DNA of 64,000 bases from an uncultured Fusobacterium sp. (GTDB lineage Bacteria > Fusobacteriota > Fusobacteriia > Fusobacteriales > Fusobacteriaceae), in the NCBI GenBank assembly GCA_900541465.1, contig UQJY01000004.1:1-64000 (forward strand), given 5' to 3'. A program made the translations under genes and the position numbers. Below, piece after piece: positions 7,314 to 16,418 of the stretch; the stretch's first letter is position 1; each line of letters starts with the position of its first letter. A model generated the notes under the pieces. That model did not search any database and was not told where the DNA came from. It saw nothing but the letters and a program-made list of their open reading frames with translations.

Positions 7314-8108
7314 ATGACAAACACATTCAAAAGAGTATTACTTTCAACAGCTGCACTTTTAATTTTAGGATCTGCTTCATCATTTGCAAACACAGTATTA
7401 AAAGTAGGAGCTACTCCTGTGCCTCATGCTGAAATATTAAATGCTGTAAAAGACAAACTTGCAAAAGAAGGAATAGATTTAAAAGTAGTTGATTTTACAG
7501 ACTATGTAACTCCAAACCTTGCTCTTGCAGATGGAGAACTTGATGCAAACTACTTCCAGCACAAACCATATCTTGATAAATTCTGTGAAGAAAAAGGACT
7601 TAAACTTAATGTTGCAGGAGGAGTTCACGTTGAACCAATCGGAGTTTTTTCTGCTAAATTAAAATCAATAGATGATATTCCAAACAAAGCAACTGTTGCA
7701 ATTCCAAATGACCCTTCAAACGGAGGAAGAGCTTTAATTCTTCTTCACAATGCAGGAATCATCACTTTAAATGATCCAACAAATTTATATGCAACAGAAT
7801 TTGATGTTGCAAAAAATCCTAAAAAACTTAAATTCAAAACACTTGAAGCAGCTCAGCTTCCAAGAGTTTTAAAAGATGTTGATTTTGCTGTAATAAATGG
7901 AAACTATGCTTTAGAAGCTGGACTTAACCCAGCTGAAGATTCTCTTCTTCTTGAAGGAAAAGAATCTCCTTATACTAATATTGTAGCTGTAAAAGCTGGA
8001 GATGAAAAAAGAGAAGAAATCGTTAAACTTATAAATGCTTTAAACAGTCCAGAAACTGCTGAATTTATAAATACTACTTATAAAGGTGCTGTTGTACCTG
8101 CATTCTAA
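7314..8108 (+). CDS. metQ: Methionine-binding protein (NlpA/MetQ family)
   Basis: A 264-residue periplasmic binding protein behind an AAAGGAGATGG ribosome-binding site. The N-terminus is a Sec signal peptide ending ASSFA before Asn-Thr-Val, a signal peptidase I site; there is no Cys, so unlike most MetQ proteins it is not a lipoprotein. Family signatures VGATPVPHAEIL, FTDYVTPNLAL, LDANYFQHKPYL and a late INGNYAL are intact. It binds methionine and delivers it to MetNI. It is third in the SAM-riboswitch operon and is followed by a strong terminator. Confidence 0.94.
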   Translation: MTNTFKRVLLSTAALLILGSASSFANTVLKVGATPVPHAEILNAVKDKLAKEGIDLKVVDFTDYVTPNLALADGELDANYFQHKPYLDKFCEEKGLKLNVAGGVHVEPIGVFSAKLKSIDDIPNKATVAIPNDPSNGGRALILLHNAGIITLNDPTNLYATEFDVAKNPKKLKFKTLEAAQLPRVLKDVDFAVINGNYALEAGLNPAEDSLLLEGKESPYTNIVAVKAGDEKREEIVKLINALNSPETAEFINTTYKGAVVPAF

Positions 8109-8118
8109 TAAAAAATAA

Positions 8119-8158
8119 AAAAGGATTGTTATACTTATGAAAGTATGACAGTCCTTTT
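8119..8158 (+). terminator. Terminator of metNIQ
   Basis: A 17-bp stem with a few G-U pairs (AAAGGATTGTTATACTT with its partner ending AGTCCTTT) and a T-rich tail between the convergent metQ and flavodoxin genes. Confidence 0.85.
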
Positions 8159-8176
8159 CTTTATATTAAATAAAAA

Positions 8177-8995
8177 TTATAAAAATATTTCAGGTTCTGC
8201 TCTTCTTTTATATTTTTCTTCTAAATCTTTCTTATGGTATAAATATCCTTCATCATCAAAATATTTTGCTCCTGTATGACATTTTTTTATGCAGGCACAA
8301 CATTTTATACATATCCCATTTATTGTTGAAAAATCGTTAAAATCTATTGAACCCATAGGACAGACTTTAGCACACACACCACATTTATCACATAATTTTT
8401 CATCTGTTTTAGGAATAACTTTTCTTATATCTATATGATTTCCCTCTGCATCTTTCGGCTTATAATATTTAAAAGGTCTTTCTCCATGTGTAATTTTCAC
8501 AAAAATATCTGGATTAAAATTTTCTCCTGTTATCTTTTCATATATCTTATTTGAAAATTCTTCCATTATTTTCATATCATCTTCATCTGGTCTTCCTTGA
8601 CCTAAAATTTTTGAAAAAGAATGTTCTCCTATAAAAGCTCCTGCTCCAATTGGTTTAAAACCATCTTTTGCAAGAATATCTGAAAGTTCCATAAGGGCAT
8701 CATTAAAATCTCTATTTCCAAAAAGTACAACAGGAACTGCTAAAGCTCCATTTCCTTTTAAGGTGTCAAGATATTTTAAAAGTACATTAGGCACTCTTCC
8801 TGCAATTACAGGAGTCCCAAAAATAACTATATCATTTTTATCAAATTCTTTTACTATTTTTCTTGCTTCAGGTAAAGTAAAATCAAATATTTCTTTTTTT
8901 GTTTTAAATTTTTCTGCCAATTTATCTGCTATAAAATTCACTGTCTTTTTTGTTGTTCCTGTTCCGCTGAAATAAACTGCCCATACTTTTTTCAT
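8177..8995 (-). CDS. EFR1-type flavodoxin-ferredoxin fusion protein
   Basis: A 272-residue cytoplasmic electron carrier. Residues 1-145 form a flavodoxin fold with the FMN phosphate loop SGTGTT (10-15) and a flavin-loop region TPVIAGRVPN. Residues 200-245 carry two [4Fe-4S] motifs, Cys202/205/208/212 with Pro, and Cys229/232/235/239. This architecture is the EFR1 family found in anaerobes, for which a specific physiological partner is generally unknown. It is monocistronic, between the terminators of metQ and megL. It may pass electrons between ferredoxin and flavin enzymes; that is inference from domains only. Confidence 0.88.
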   Translation of the reverse strand: MKKVWAVYFSGTGTTKKTVNFIADKLAEKFKTKKEIFDFTLPEARKIVKEFDKNDIVIFGTPVIAGRVPNVLLKYLDTLKGNGALAVPVVLFGNRDFNDALMELSDILAKDGFKPIGAGAFIGEHSFSKILGQGRPDEDDMKIMEEFSNKIYEKITGENFNPDIFVKITHGERPFKYYKPKDAEGNHIDIRKVIPKTDEKLCDKCGVCAKVCPMGSIDFNDFSTINGICIKCCACIKKCHTGAKYFDDEGYLYHKKDLEEKYKRRAEPEIFL

Positions 8996-9030
8996 CTTTT
9001 CACCTCACAAATATTTTTTATTCTCTCTAT

Positions 9031-9036
9031 ATTATA
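9031..9036 (-). promoter_or_regulatory. Likely extended -10 element of the flavodoxin-ferredoxin gene
   Basis: TGTTATAAT on the minus strand (TG one base before TATAAT at 9036-9031) without a clear -35 box, which would overlap the megL terminator. About 35 nt before the ATG. Confidence 0.4.
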
Positions 9037-9039
9037 ACA

Positions 9040-9069
9040 GGAAAAAGCAGGAAAATAAATTTCCTGCTT
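9040..9069 (-). terminator. Terminator of megL
   Basis: On the minus strand AAGCAGGAAA pairs with TTTCCTGCTT around a short AT loop, followed by TTTCC; it lies 41 nt past the megL stop. Confidence 0.75.
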
Positions 9070-9109
9070 CCTCTTTTTAAATATATACATTCATGTTTTG
9101 TAGGCTTAA

Positions 9110-10303
9110 TTATTTGATTTTTGCTAATCCTTGTTCTAAGTCAGCAATGATATCTTCAACGTTTTCAAGTCCAACAGAAAGTCTTACTAATCCTTCAGCA
9201 ATTCCAGCTTCTGCTAATTCTTCTTTAGAATAAGTAGAGTGAGTCATTGATGCAGGGTGTTGGATAAGAGTTTCAGTATCTCCTAAACTTACTGCAAGTC
9301 CAAATAATTTAGTATTGTTAAGTAAAGTTTTACCAGCTTCTAATCCACCTTTAAGTTCGAATGATAACATTCCACCAAAGTTTTTCATTTGTTTTTTAGC
9401 AATTTCATGTCCTTCGTGAGATTCTAGTCCTGGGTAGTAAACTTTAGCAACTTCAGGTCTTCCTTCTAGCCATTTAGCAACTTTCATTGCACTTTCACAG
9501 TGTCTTTGCATTCTAACTTCAAAAGTTTTCATTCCTCTTATGATGTAGTATGCTTCTTGAGGTCCAAGAACTGATCCAGTCATATCTTTTAATCCAACTA
9601 ATTTAATTTGAGTTATTAATTCTTTAGATCCAACTGCGAATCCTGCTAAAACGTCTCCGTGTCCATTTATATATTTAGTTGCAGAGTGAACAACAACGTC
9701 TGCTCCTAATAATAATGGGTTTTGGTTATATGGGCTTGCAAATGTGTTGTCAACGATAACTTTAGTATATTCATTTTCGTGAGCAACTTTTGCAACTGCT
9801 TCAATGTCAGTTATTTTTAAGTTAGGGTTAGCTGGAGTTTCTAAGTAAACAACTCTTGTATTAGGTCTCATAGCTGCTTTCACTGCTTCAATATCTCCAG
9901 TATTTAAGAATGTAACTTCGATTCCAAATTTAGTTAATCCATGATTTAATAATGCAAAAGTACATCCATAAAGAGTTGTGTCAGCTATTACGTGGTCTCC
10001 TGCTTTTAATAGAGTCCATAAAGTAGATGAAATAGCTCCCATTCCTGAAGAAGTAGCAACTGCCATTTCTCCATGTTCTAATAAAGCTATTTTTTCTTCA
10101 ATAACTGATGTTGTAGGGTTTCCTAATCTACTGTAAATATATCCTTCTTCTTCAAGGGCAAATCTTCTTCCACCTTGTTCAGCTGAATCAAATATAAATG
10201 TTGAAGTTTGAAATATTGGAGTAGCTAAAGCACCAAATGCGTTTTTGCTGTGTCCTCCATGTATTGCTTGTGTTCCTATTCCTTTGTCTTTTAAATCGTG
10301 CAT
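9110..10303 (-). CDS. megL: L-methionine gamma-lyase
   Basis: A 397-residue PLP enzyme of the Cys/Met metabolism family. Start chosen at ATG 10303, 9-10 nt behind AAGGAGG. The PLP lysine is Lys210 in SATKYINGHGD; Tyr57 and Arg59 in YIYSRLGNPT contact the neighbouring subunit's cofactor. Tyr112 and Cys114 in LYGCTFALL match the active-site Tyr and the Cys that distinguishes methionine gamma-lyase from cystathionine gamma-lyases. It breaks methionine into methanethiol, ammonia and 2-oxobutyrate, giving both energy and the volatile sulfur typical of fusobacteria. It lies next to the methionine importer and has a strong promoter, so imported methionine is probably fermented as well as used. Confidence 0.95.
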   Translation of the reverse strand: MHDLKDKGIGTQAIHGGHSKNAFGALATPIFQTSTFIFDSAEQGGRRFALEEEGYIYSRLGNPTTSVIEEKIALLEHGEMAVATSSGMGAISSTLWTLLKAGDHVIADTTLYGCTFALLNHGLTKFGIEVTFLNTGDIEAVKAAMRPNTRVVYLETPANPNLKITDIEAVAKVAHENEYTKVIVDNTFASPYNQNPLLLGADVVVHSATKYINGHGDVLAGFAVGSKELITQIKLVGLKDMTGSVLGPQEAYYIIRGMKTFEVRMQRHCESAMKVAKWLEGRPEVAKVYYPGLESHEGHEIAKKQMKNFGGMLSFELKGGLEAGKTLLNNTKLFGLAVSLGDTETLIQHPASMTHSTYSKEELAEAGIAEGLVRLSVGLENVEDIIADLEQGLAKIK

Positions 10304-10456
10304 AATCCATTCCTCCTTCAAAAATACATTATTTTACAATATCCACATAATCCACATTAAAATTATCCGTTCTGTATTGCTAAATATGTTCTTATTGCGT
10401 TTTATTTTTCTTAAATAAGATACTTTTGTTTTCGTTCAGTCATATCTTATACTCTA

Positions 10457-10485
10457 TTTATAATATTTAAATTCAATTTTGTCAA
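10457..10485 (-). promoter_or_regulatory. Promoter of megL
   Basis: Minus strand TTGACA (10485-10480), 17-nt spacer, TATAAA (10462-10457), giving a 5' leader of about 150 nt before the ATG. Confidence 0.75.
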
Positions 10486-10491
10486 ATTCAT

Positions 10492-10505
10492 CTGTTGTGC
10501 AACAG
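10492..10505. promoter_or_regulatory. Palindrome CTGTTG-TG-CAACAG upstream of megL, candidate regulator site
   Basis: Perfect 6-bp inverted repeat with 2-bp centre, ending 7 bp upstream of the megL -35 box; a position typical of activator sites. A related sequence lies at 10572-10585. The 10304-10739 gap holds only these sites and two promoters; no gene is seen. Confidence 0.4.
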
Positions 10506-10571
10506 TTGAGTATGTTTTTTCTAAAAATATATTTTTACTTTTCTTAATTCAAATTTTCTTCAAAAATGAAA

Positions 10572-10585
10572 CTGTTGTAATACAG
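10572..10585. promoter_or_regulatory. Second CTGTTGTxxxACAG motif, candidate regulator site
   Basis: CTGTTGTAATACAG shares 11 of 14 bases with the motif at 10492-10505, exactly 80 bp away, and retains CTGT...ACAG symmetry. Both lie between the divergent megL and trkA promoters. Confidence 0.35.
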
Positions 10586-10679
10586 CTTTTCTTTAATTTT
10601 TTCTCAAAAATATAACTGAAAATATAAAATATTTGCTGTTCAAAAATAAAAAAATTCTTTCATACTTTTTTCAGCAATA

Positions 10680-10708
10680 TTGAGAAGAACTTCTGTTTCT
10701 GATATAAT
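10680..10708 (+). promoter_or_regulatory. Promoter of trkAH
   Basis: TTGAGA (10680-10685), 17-nt spacer, TATAAT (10703-10708); the trkA start is 31 nt downstream, behind GGGAG. Confidence 0.8.
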
Positions 10709-10739
10709 ATTTTTAAAATAATAAAATGGGAGTATTTTT

Positions 10740-12124
10740 ATGAAAATTGTAATTGTGGGAGCAGGAAAAATTGGAGAAAGTCTCTGCAGAGATCTTTCTA
10801 CTGAGGGAAACGACATAACTCTTATTGAAAAAGATGCAAAAGTTATCGACAAAGCTCTTTCAGTATCAGATATTATGGGAATAGTTGGAAATGGAGCTAA
10901 CCGTGAAGTCCTTGCAGATGCAGGTGTTGATAATGCTGACATATTTATTGCTGTAACAACAAACGATGAAATAAATCTTATATCATCTGTTATGGCAAAA
11001 AAAATGGGAGCAAAATACACTATAGCCAGAGTAAGAAATACAGAATATTCTGAGCAGATGCAGTTTATGAAAGAATCTCTTGGAATAGATATAATGCTTA
11101 ATCCTGAAGCTGAAGCAGCAGATTTCATTCGTAAAAATCTTGAATATCCAAATGCTTTAAACGTAGAAAATTTTGCAAAAAATAAAGTAAACCTTGTAGA
11201 AATCCTAGTAGAAAAAAATTCTTATCTTCACGATTTAAAACTTATGGATTTCAAAAGAAAATATTTTAAAAATATTCTTGTATGTATAGTTCAAAGAGGG
11301 CAGGAAATATATGTTCCAACAGGCTCTTCATTCTTAAAGAAGATGACAGAATATATGTAACTGGACCTCACACTGATCTTGAAGAATTTTATAAATCTTT
11401 AGGACATTCTGAAGAACGTATAAAATCTGTTTTCATAATTGGCGGCGGACGTATTACCCACTATCTTGCAGATATTCTTCTTAAGAAAAAAATGAAACTT
11501 AAGATTGTTGAACTGAATGAAGACAGAGCAAAAGAGCTTAGTGAAATTTATGAAGAAGCTGAAATAATAAACGGAAACGGAATTGATACTGACCTTCTTG
11601 AAGAAGAAAATTTCAGCAGCTATGATGCCTGTGTTTCCCTTACTGGAATTGATGAAGAAAATATTATTATCTCTATGTTTGCAGATAAAATTGGAATTAA
11701 AAAGACTATAACAAAAATTAACAGAACTTCTCTTTTAAATGTTCTTGGACTTGTAGGTCTTCAATCTATTCTTACACCTAAAAAAATAATTGCAGACTAT
11801 ATTGTCAAAATAGTAAGATCTTTTGCCGGGGCTCAAGGAGAAAATAACATTCAAAATCTTTACAGACTTGCTGACAACAGAGTCGAAGCAATTGAATTTT
11901 CCGTTGGAGAATACAGCCGTGTTGTAGGAACTCCTTTAAAAGACCTTCATATAAAAGAAAATGTTCTTATTCCATATATCATAAGAAATGGAAAACTTAT
12001 AATGCCGGGAGGACTTGATGTTATACAGCCTAACGACACTGTTATAATCATTACAACACAACAATATCTTGACGATATTGACAAAATTATCAATTTTGAT
12101 TTTTTCAATAATAAGGAGATATAA
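10740..12124 (+). pseudogene. trkA: Trk K+ uptake regulatory protein TrkA, interrupted by one frameshift
   Basis: TrkA is the cytoplasmic NAD(H)-binding ring that gates the TrkH K+ channel; it normally has about 450 residues with two RCK (TrkA-N plus TrkA-C) halves. Here the first half is read from ATG 10740 to a stop at 11358-11360 and the second half in the -1 frame (open from about 11282) to 12124. The frames meet at TTA AAG (11334-11339): joining them there gives TGSSFLKEDDRIYVTGP with no residue lost, as expected for the family. Glycine motifs VGAGKIGES (N-half) and IGGGRITHY (C-half) are intact. A loss of one A (AAAA to AAA) explains the break. Sequencing error, a real mutation or recoding are all possible. 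trkH follows one base after the stop. Confidence 0.88.
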
Positions 12125-12125
12125 C

Positions 12126-13557
12126 ATGAATAGTAAAATGATAAGATATATCATTGGATATATCTTAAAACTTGAAGCAGGCTTTCTTGTTCTTCCTCTT
12201 TTTGTAAGTTTTTATTTTAAAGAGAGCATGCTTCTTCATAAATCTTATTTATACACTATAATTTTTTTAATTATCAGTGGATTTGCTCTTTCAAAAAAAA
12301 TACCGAAAAATCAAAAAATATATGCTAAAGAGGGGCTTATAATTGTTTCTCTTTCGTGGATATTTTTATCTTTTTTCGGAGCTATGCCTTTTGTTTTTTC
12401 AGGATATATTCCGTCATTCATTGATGCTTATTTTGAAACAATGAGCGGTTTTACAACAACAGGAGCAAGTATTTTAACAAATGTTGAAGCTCTTCCAAAT
12501 TCTCTTCTTTTTTGGAGAAGTTTCACACACCTTGTGGGCGGTATGGGAGTTCTTGTTTTAGCTCTTGCTATTCTGCCTAAAAGTAATCACCAGTCGCTTC
12601 ATCTTATGAAAGCAGAAGTTCCCGGGCCTACTTTTGGAAAATTTGTGGCAAAAATGAGTTATAATTCAAGAATACTTTATATAATATATCTTATTATGAC
12701 TTTTGTTCTTTGAAGGAATGCCTATTTTTGATGCTGTGCTTCATGCTTTTGGAACAGCAGGAACAGGAGGATTTGGTATAAAGAATACAAGTATTGCCTA
12801 TTATAACAGTCCTGCTATCGAATATACAATTGGTGTGGGAATGCTTATGTTCAGCTTAAACTTTAATTTATATTATATTCTTCTTTTAGGAAATATTAAG
12901 CAATTTTTCAAAAGCGAAGAGATGAGATGGTTTCTTTCAATAGTTTTTGGAGCTATCTTTCTTATCTGCTTAAATATACATTCAATGTACGAAAGCATTT
13001 TCCCTATGATAAGAGATGTTTTCTTCACTGTTTCATCAATAGTTTCTACAACAGGATATTCTACCGCAGATTTTGATAAATGGCCTCTTTTTTCAAAAAC
13101 ACTTCTTCTGTTTCTTATGTTTATGGGAGGATGTGCAGGATCAACGGCAGGAGGACTTAAAGTTTCTAGAGTTGTTATTTTAATGAAAAGTTCTATAAGA
13201 GAATTTAAAAGGCTTGGAAATATAAACAGGATTGTAAGTCTTAAAATGGAGGAAAAACCTGTAACAAAAGATTTGATGGAAAGTATTGCAAGTTATCTTA
13301 TTGTTTATATAGGTGTGTTTATAATTATTCTGTTTATTGTTTCAACATCTCTTCCTGATCTTGCTTCAGCATTCAGTTCTGTTGCAGCAACTTTTAATAA
13401 TATCGGGCCGGGATTTGAAATTGTAGGACCTACACAAAATTATTCTTCACTTACAAATTTAAATAAAATTGTACTTTCTTTCAGTATGCTTTTAGGAAGA
13501 CTTGAAATTTTCCCTGTACTGATTTTATTTTCACCAAAAATTTATAAAAGAAAATAG
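12126..13557 (+). pseudogene. trkH: Trk K+ channel subunit TrkH, interrupted by one frameshift
   Basis: TrkH forms the K+-conducting membrane subunit. The gene starts at ATG 12126 behind AAGGAG, one base after the trkA stop. The first frame ends at TGA 12711-12713; the rest, in the +1 frame, runs to 13557. Reading CTT-T-GAA at 12708-12714 with one base skipped gives TFVLEGMPIFDAV, the expected family sequence, and a protein of about 476 residues, normal for TrkH. All four selectivity-filter loops are present: FTTTGAS, GTGGFG, STTGYS and NNIGPG. The break site CTT TGA is the core of the RF2 frameshift site, but no Shine-Dalgarno-like stimulator lies upstream. As it stands the filter loops 2-4 would not be made without frameshifting. 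Confidence 0.88.
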
Positions 13558-13568
13558 ATAATTAAGAA

Positions 13569-13608
13569 AAAATGGATTTACTGCAGAACTGCAAAAATCC
13601 ATTTTTAT
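13569..13608 (+). terminator. Terminator of trkAH
   Basis: AAAATGGATTT (13569-13579) pairs with AAATCCATTTT (13596-13606); T-rich tail. Inner CTGCAG adds structure. Confidence 0.8.
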
Positions 13609-13639
13609 ATTTTTATTGACAATACCTTTTTTAAATAAT

Positions 13640-14740
13640 CTAATCTTCTAAATTTTTTAATTTATTATCTAGTTTTAATAATTCTTTTAAATACTCTGCT
13701 ATATTAAGAGCTGTTTTGGAAATATTTATTGTTCCGTTTTCATTTAATGTCAAATAATCTATTATTATTAACTGTGTCATATTATATCCTGAACTAAATT
13801 TTAAAGGTCGTATACCATTTGAAAAAATTTCCTCTTTTTTCAATATATCAAATCCTTTATATAAAATATTGATATTTTTATCATTTGAGTTAACTTTTAC
13901 ACACAATCTTAAATTCTTTTCAAAATAATCATTTTTTCTTAAAGCTTCTTCTTTTTTTCCTATTGATTCAATCTGCATATAGTATTTATATTTTTCATAT
14001 TCTTCTATATTCCAAAAACAATAACATAAAAAGCCGCCATTTTTGTTTGCGACATAATACCAAGAGGTATCTATTTGTTTTGATAATATCTTTTTCTCTT
14101 TTAATTTTATAAACTCTAAGTCCAAAGCATTATAAAAGCCGTTTATCTCTTCCCAAGTAAACATCTCTTTTCTTAAATCCACCTTTGAAAAATTTTTCGT
14201 TCTTTCTTGAATTTCTTTAATATAAGATATATAATCATTAAATATAATATTTTCTCCTGAATAATTTTCAAAAATATTTATTATTTCTTTTCTCAGCAGA
14301 GATTTTATATTCATTCCTTTTGTTTTTTCTTTTTCTTCTATTCTTTGCAGACACTCATCTCCTATTTTAAAATACAATCCATAAATTTTTTCTTCATCAA
14401 AATTTACTCTATCATTTTCAAGTATTTTTTTCAGCTTATCTTTATATGAAATAATTTGTTTTTTTCTTTCAGAAGTAAAAGTTTTATCCTCTATGATTAT
14501 ATAATACTCATCATTTAATATTAAAAGAATATCAATATTGTTATACTGCTTTTTTATTTCCAACTTCTTAACTTCTATATCCAAAGAAAATTTATTTAAA
14601 ATATTTTTTAAAAAGATATTTGCAAAAATATGTTCTTTTTCATATTTCTTGTATTCCTCTTTTGAAAACTCCAAAAGATAACATAAAAAAGCATCTTGTG
14701 AAAGTTCTTTTGTTGCAAAGTTAAATATATTTGGTTTCAT
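13640..14740 (-). CDS. PD-(D/E)XK nuclease superfamily protein
   Basis: A 366-residue soluble protein. Residues 1-30 carry DAFLCYLLEFS, an opening seen in the PDDEXK_4-type family. Around residues 72-91 is the nuclease core: Asp in NNIDILLIL, then IIIEDKT, giving the D...ExK arrangement. The C-terminal 200 residues are Lys/Glu-rich and unassigned. Proteins of this family are DNA nucleases of unknown biological role, some linked to defence. The gene is monocistronic, very AT-rich, ATG start behind AGGAG, between convergent trkH and the CoA-transferase. Neither a methyltransferase nor another restriction partner is adjacent. Confidence 0.75.
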   Translation of the reverse strand: MKPNIFNFATKELSQDAFLCYLLEFSKEEYKKYEKEHIFANIFLKNILNKFSLDIEVKKLEIKKQYNNIDILLILNDEYYIIIEDKTFTSERKKQIISYKDKLKKILENDRVNFDEEKIYGLYFKIGDECLQRIEEKEKTKGMNIKSLLRKEIINIFENYSGENIIFNDYISYIKEIQERTKNFSKVDLRKEMFTWEEINGFYNALDLEFIKLKEKKILSKQIDTSWYYVANKNGGFLCYCFWNIEEYEKYKYYMQIESIGKKEEALRKNDYFEKNLRLCVKVNSNDKNINILYKGFDILKKEEIFSNGIRPLKFSSGYNMTQLIIIDYLTLNENGTINISKTALNIAEYLKELLKLDNKLKNLED

Positions 14741-14870
14741 TTTTAATCTCCTTTTTTATTACATTATATATACATAATTTTTTTTATTCTAATATATATT
14801 TTATAAAAAAGAAATATATTTTTTATAAACTGAAATCTTTATATACAATCGTTAAAGGAAAATTAAAGAC

Positions 14871-14897
14871 AAAAAAAAGAGGCCGTCTCCAGCCTCT
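14871..14897 (-). terminator. Terminator of the CoA-transferase gene
   Basis: Minus strand AGAGGC / GCCTCT stem with 8-nt loop followed by eight T (14878-14871). Confidence 0.85.
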
Positions 14898-14912
14898 CAT
14901 TTTGTTAAATTA

Positions 14913-16244
14913 TTATTTTCTCCAAAGCCCCATTTTTTTAGCAGCTTCTTTAAGTTCTTCTCTGAAGTCAGGGTGAGCTATGCTGATTAAAGCTTCTGCT
15001 CTTTCCCAGCCAGATTTTCCTTTTAAGTTTACTTTTCCATATTCAGTAACAACATATTGAACATTTGATCTTGTATCTGTTACGATAGATCCATTTTCAA
15101 GAGTAGGTCTGATTCTTGATTTTAATTGTCCATCTTTTGTTTTGTAAGTTGATGATAAGCAGATAAATGTTTTTCCGCCTTTAGATAAGTATGCACCAAG
15201 AACGAAGTCAAGTTGTCCTCCTGCACCGCTTATAGGTTTTATACCAGCACTTTCAGCATTAACTTGTCCGTATAAATCAATATCAACAGCATTGTTTATT
15301 GAAACGAATTTATCAAGAGAAGATACAACTCTTACATCGTTTACATAGTCAACTGGTGCTGCCATGATTTCAGGGTTGTTATTTAAATATTCATACATTT
15401 CTGCTCCACCAGCAGCGAATGTAAATGTTTGTCTAAATCTGTCTATGTTCTTTTTAGCTCCTGTAACTTTTCCTGCTTTAGCCATTTCAACGAAAGCATC
15501 AACATACATTTCTGAGTGAACACTTAGGTCTTTTAAATTTGATTTTGCAATCAGAGATCCAACTGCTGTAGGCATAGCTCCTATTCCAAGCTGTACACAG
15601 CAACCATCTGATAATTCTTCAACAATAAGTTCTGCAACTTTCATATCTACTTCTGATGGAGTAGGTCCAGGAAGAACTGCAATATCAGGATTTTCTCCTT
15701 CAATTATCATATCTACTTGTGAAATATGAATACAGTTTTCCATTCCACCTAAACATACAGGCATTTTTTCATTAACTTCAACTATTACAGTTTTTGCCAT
15801 TTCACAAACAGCCATCATATGAGATGGACTTACACCAAAGTTAAAGAATCCTTTTTCATCCATTGGAGCAACCTGCATAACTGCAATATCTACTTTTGCT
15901 CCTCCGTCTCTGTAGTATCTAGGAAGTTCAGAATATCTTATTGGAGCATAGAAAGCGAAACCTTTCGCAGCTGCTTTTCTTTCGATTCCTGTCATATGCC
16001 ATGAGTTCCATGTGAAATGTTCTTCAGGTTTGTCAATTTTAAATACTTCAGGCTCTCTTAAAAGAATTCCACCTCTTAATTTTATATCTTTTAATTCAGG
16101 CATTCTTTTTGCAAGGGCTTTATCAAATGCGTCAACTGTTGCAGCACACCAACCGTAATCAACAAAATCTCCTGATTTTACTAGTTCTGCTGCTTTTTCA
16201 GCTGAAACTAATTTACTTTGATACTCTTTTTCAAAAGTTGTCAT
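14913..16244 (-). CDS. Acyl-CoA:acetate CoA-transferase (butyryl-CoA / 4-hydroxybutyrate-CoA transferase type)
   Basis: A 443-residue family I CoA-transferase. Start set at ATG 16244, about 11 nt behind GGGAG; ATG 16253 would sit too near that site. Conserved features: GDFVDYGWC near residue 25, [19 protein letters not shown] around 119-137, and HSEMYVDAF at 243-251, where Glu245 aligns with the catalytic Glu that forms the glutamyl-CoA intermediate. The oxyanion region [15 protein letters not shown] is also present. The reaction moves CoA between butyryl-CoA (or 4-hydroxybutyryl-CoA) and acetate, the last step of butyrate formation in amino-acid-fermenting fusobacteria. The exact acyl substrate cannot be told from sequence alone. 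Transcribed alone. Confidence 0.85.
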   Translation of the reverse strand: MTTFEKEYQSKLVSAEKAAELVKSGDFVDYGWCAATVDAFDKALAKRMPELKDIKLRGGILLREPEVFKIDKPEEHFTWNSWHMTGIERKAAAKGFAFYAPIRYSELPRYYRDGGAKVDIAVMQVAPMDEKGFFNFGVSPSHMMAVCEMAKTVIVEVNEKMPVCLGGMENCIHISQVDMIIEGENPDIAVLPGPTPSEVDMKVAELIVEELSDGCCVQLGIGAMPTAVGSLIAKSNLKDLSVHSEMYVDAFVEMAKAGKVTGAKKNIDRFRQTFTFAAGGAEMYEYLNNNPEIMAAPVDYVNDVRVVSSLDKFVSINNAVDIDLYGQVNAESAGIKPISGAGGQLDFVLGAYLSKGGKTFICLSSTYKTKDGQLKSRIRPTLENGSIVTDTRSNVQYVVTEYGKVNLKGKSGWERAEALISIAHPDFREELKEAAKKMGLWRK

Positions 16245-16397
16245 TTTGTACATCACTCCCTTATAAGTTATTAATGTTTTATTCTTATTATAAAAGTATT
16301 GTTTTTTTACATTATCAGTATACACAAACATTTTATCACATTTTTTGAGACACATACAAGAGAATATTTTTTTCTGTACTGCAACGGATATTACAAT

Positions 16398-16411
16398 GTT
16401 CGTTTTCTTTG
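16398..16411 (+). repeat. Left inverted repeat flanking the helicase gene
   Basis: GTTCGTTTTCTTTG here is the exact reverse complement of 19287-19300; the two copies bracket the gene at 16419-19250. Confidence 0.6.
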
Positions 16412-16418
16412 TTCATTC

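Noticed and set aside
12702-12714. Programmed RF2-like frameshift as a firm call
   Set aside because: The CUU UGA core is present but the AGGGGG-type stimulator three bases upstream is missing, so it is reported as a question and the gene is listed as frameshifted.
14731-14976. Plus-strand ORF at the PD-(D/E)XK gene start
   Set aside because: AT-only composition, overlaps the terminator of the CoA-transferase and the start of the nuclease gene; no supporting signal.
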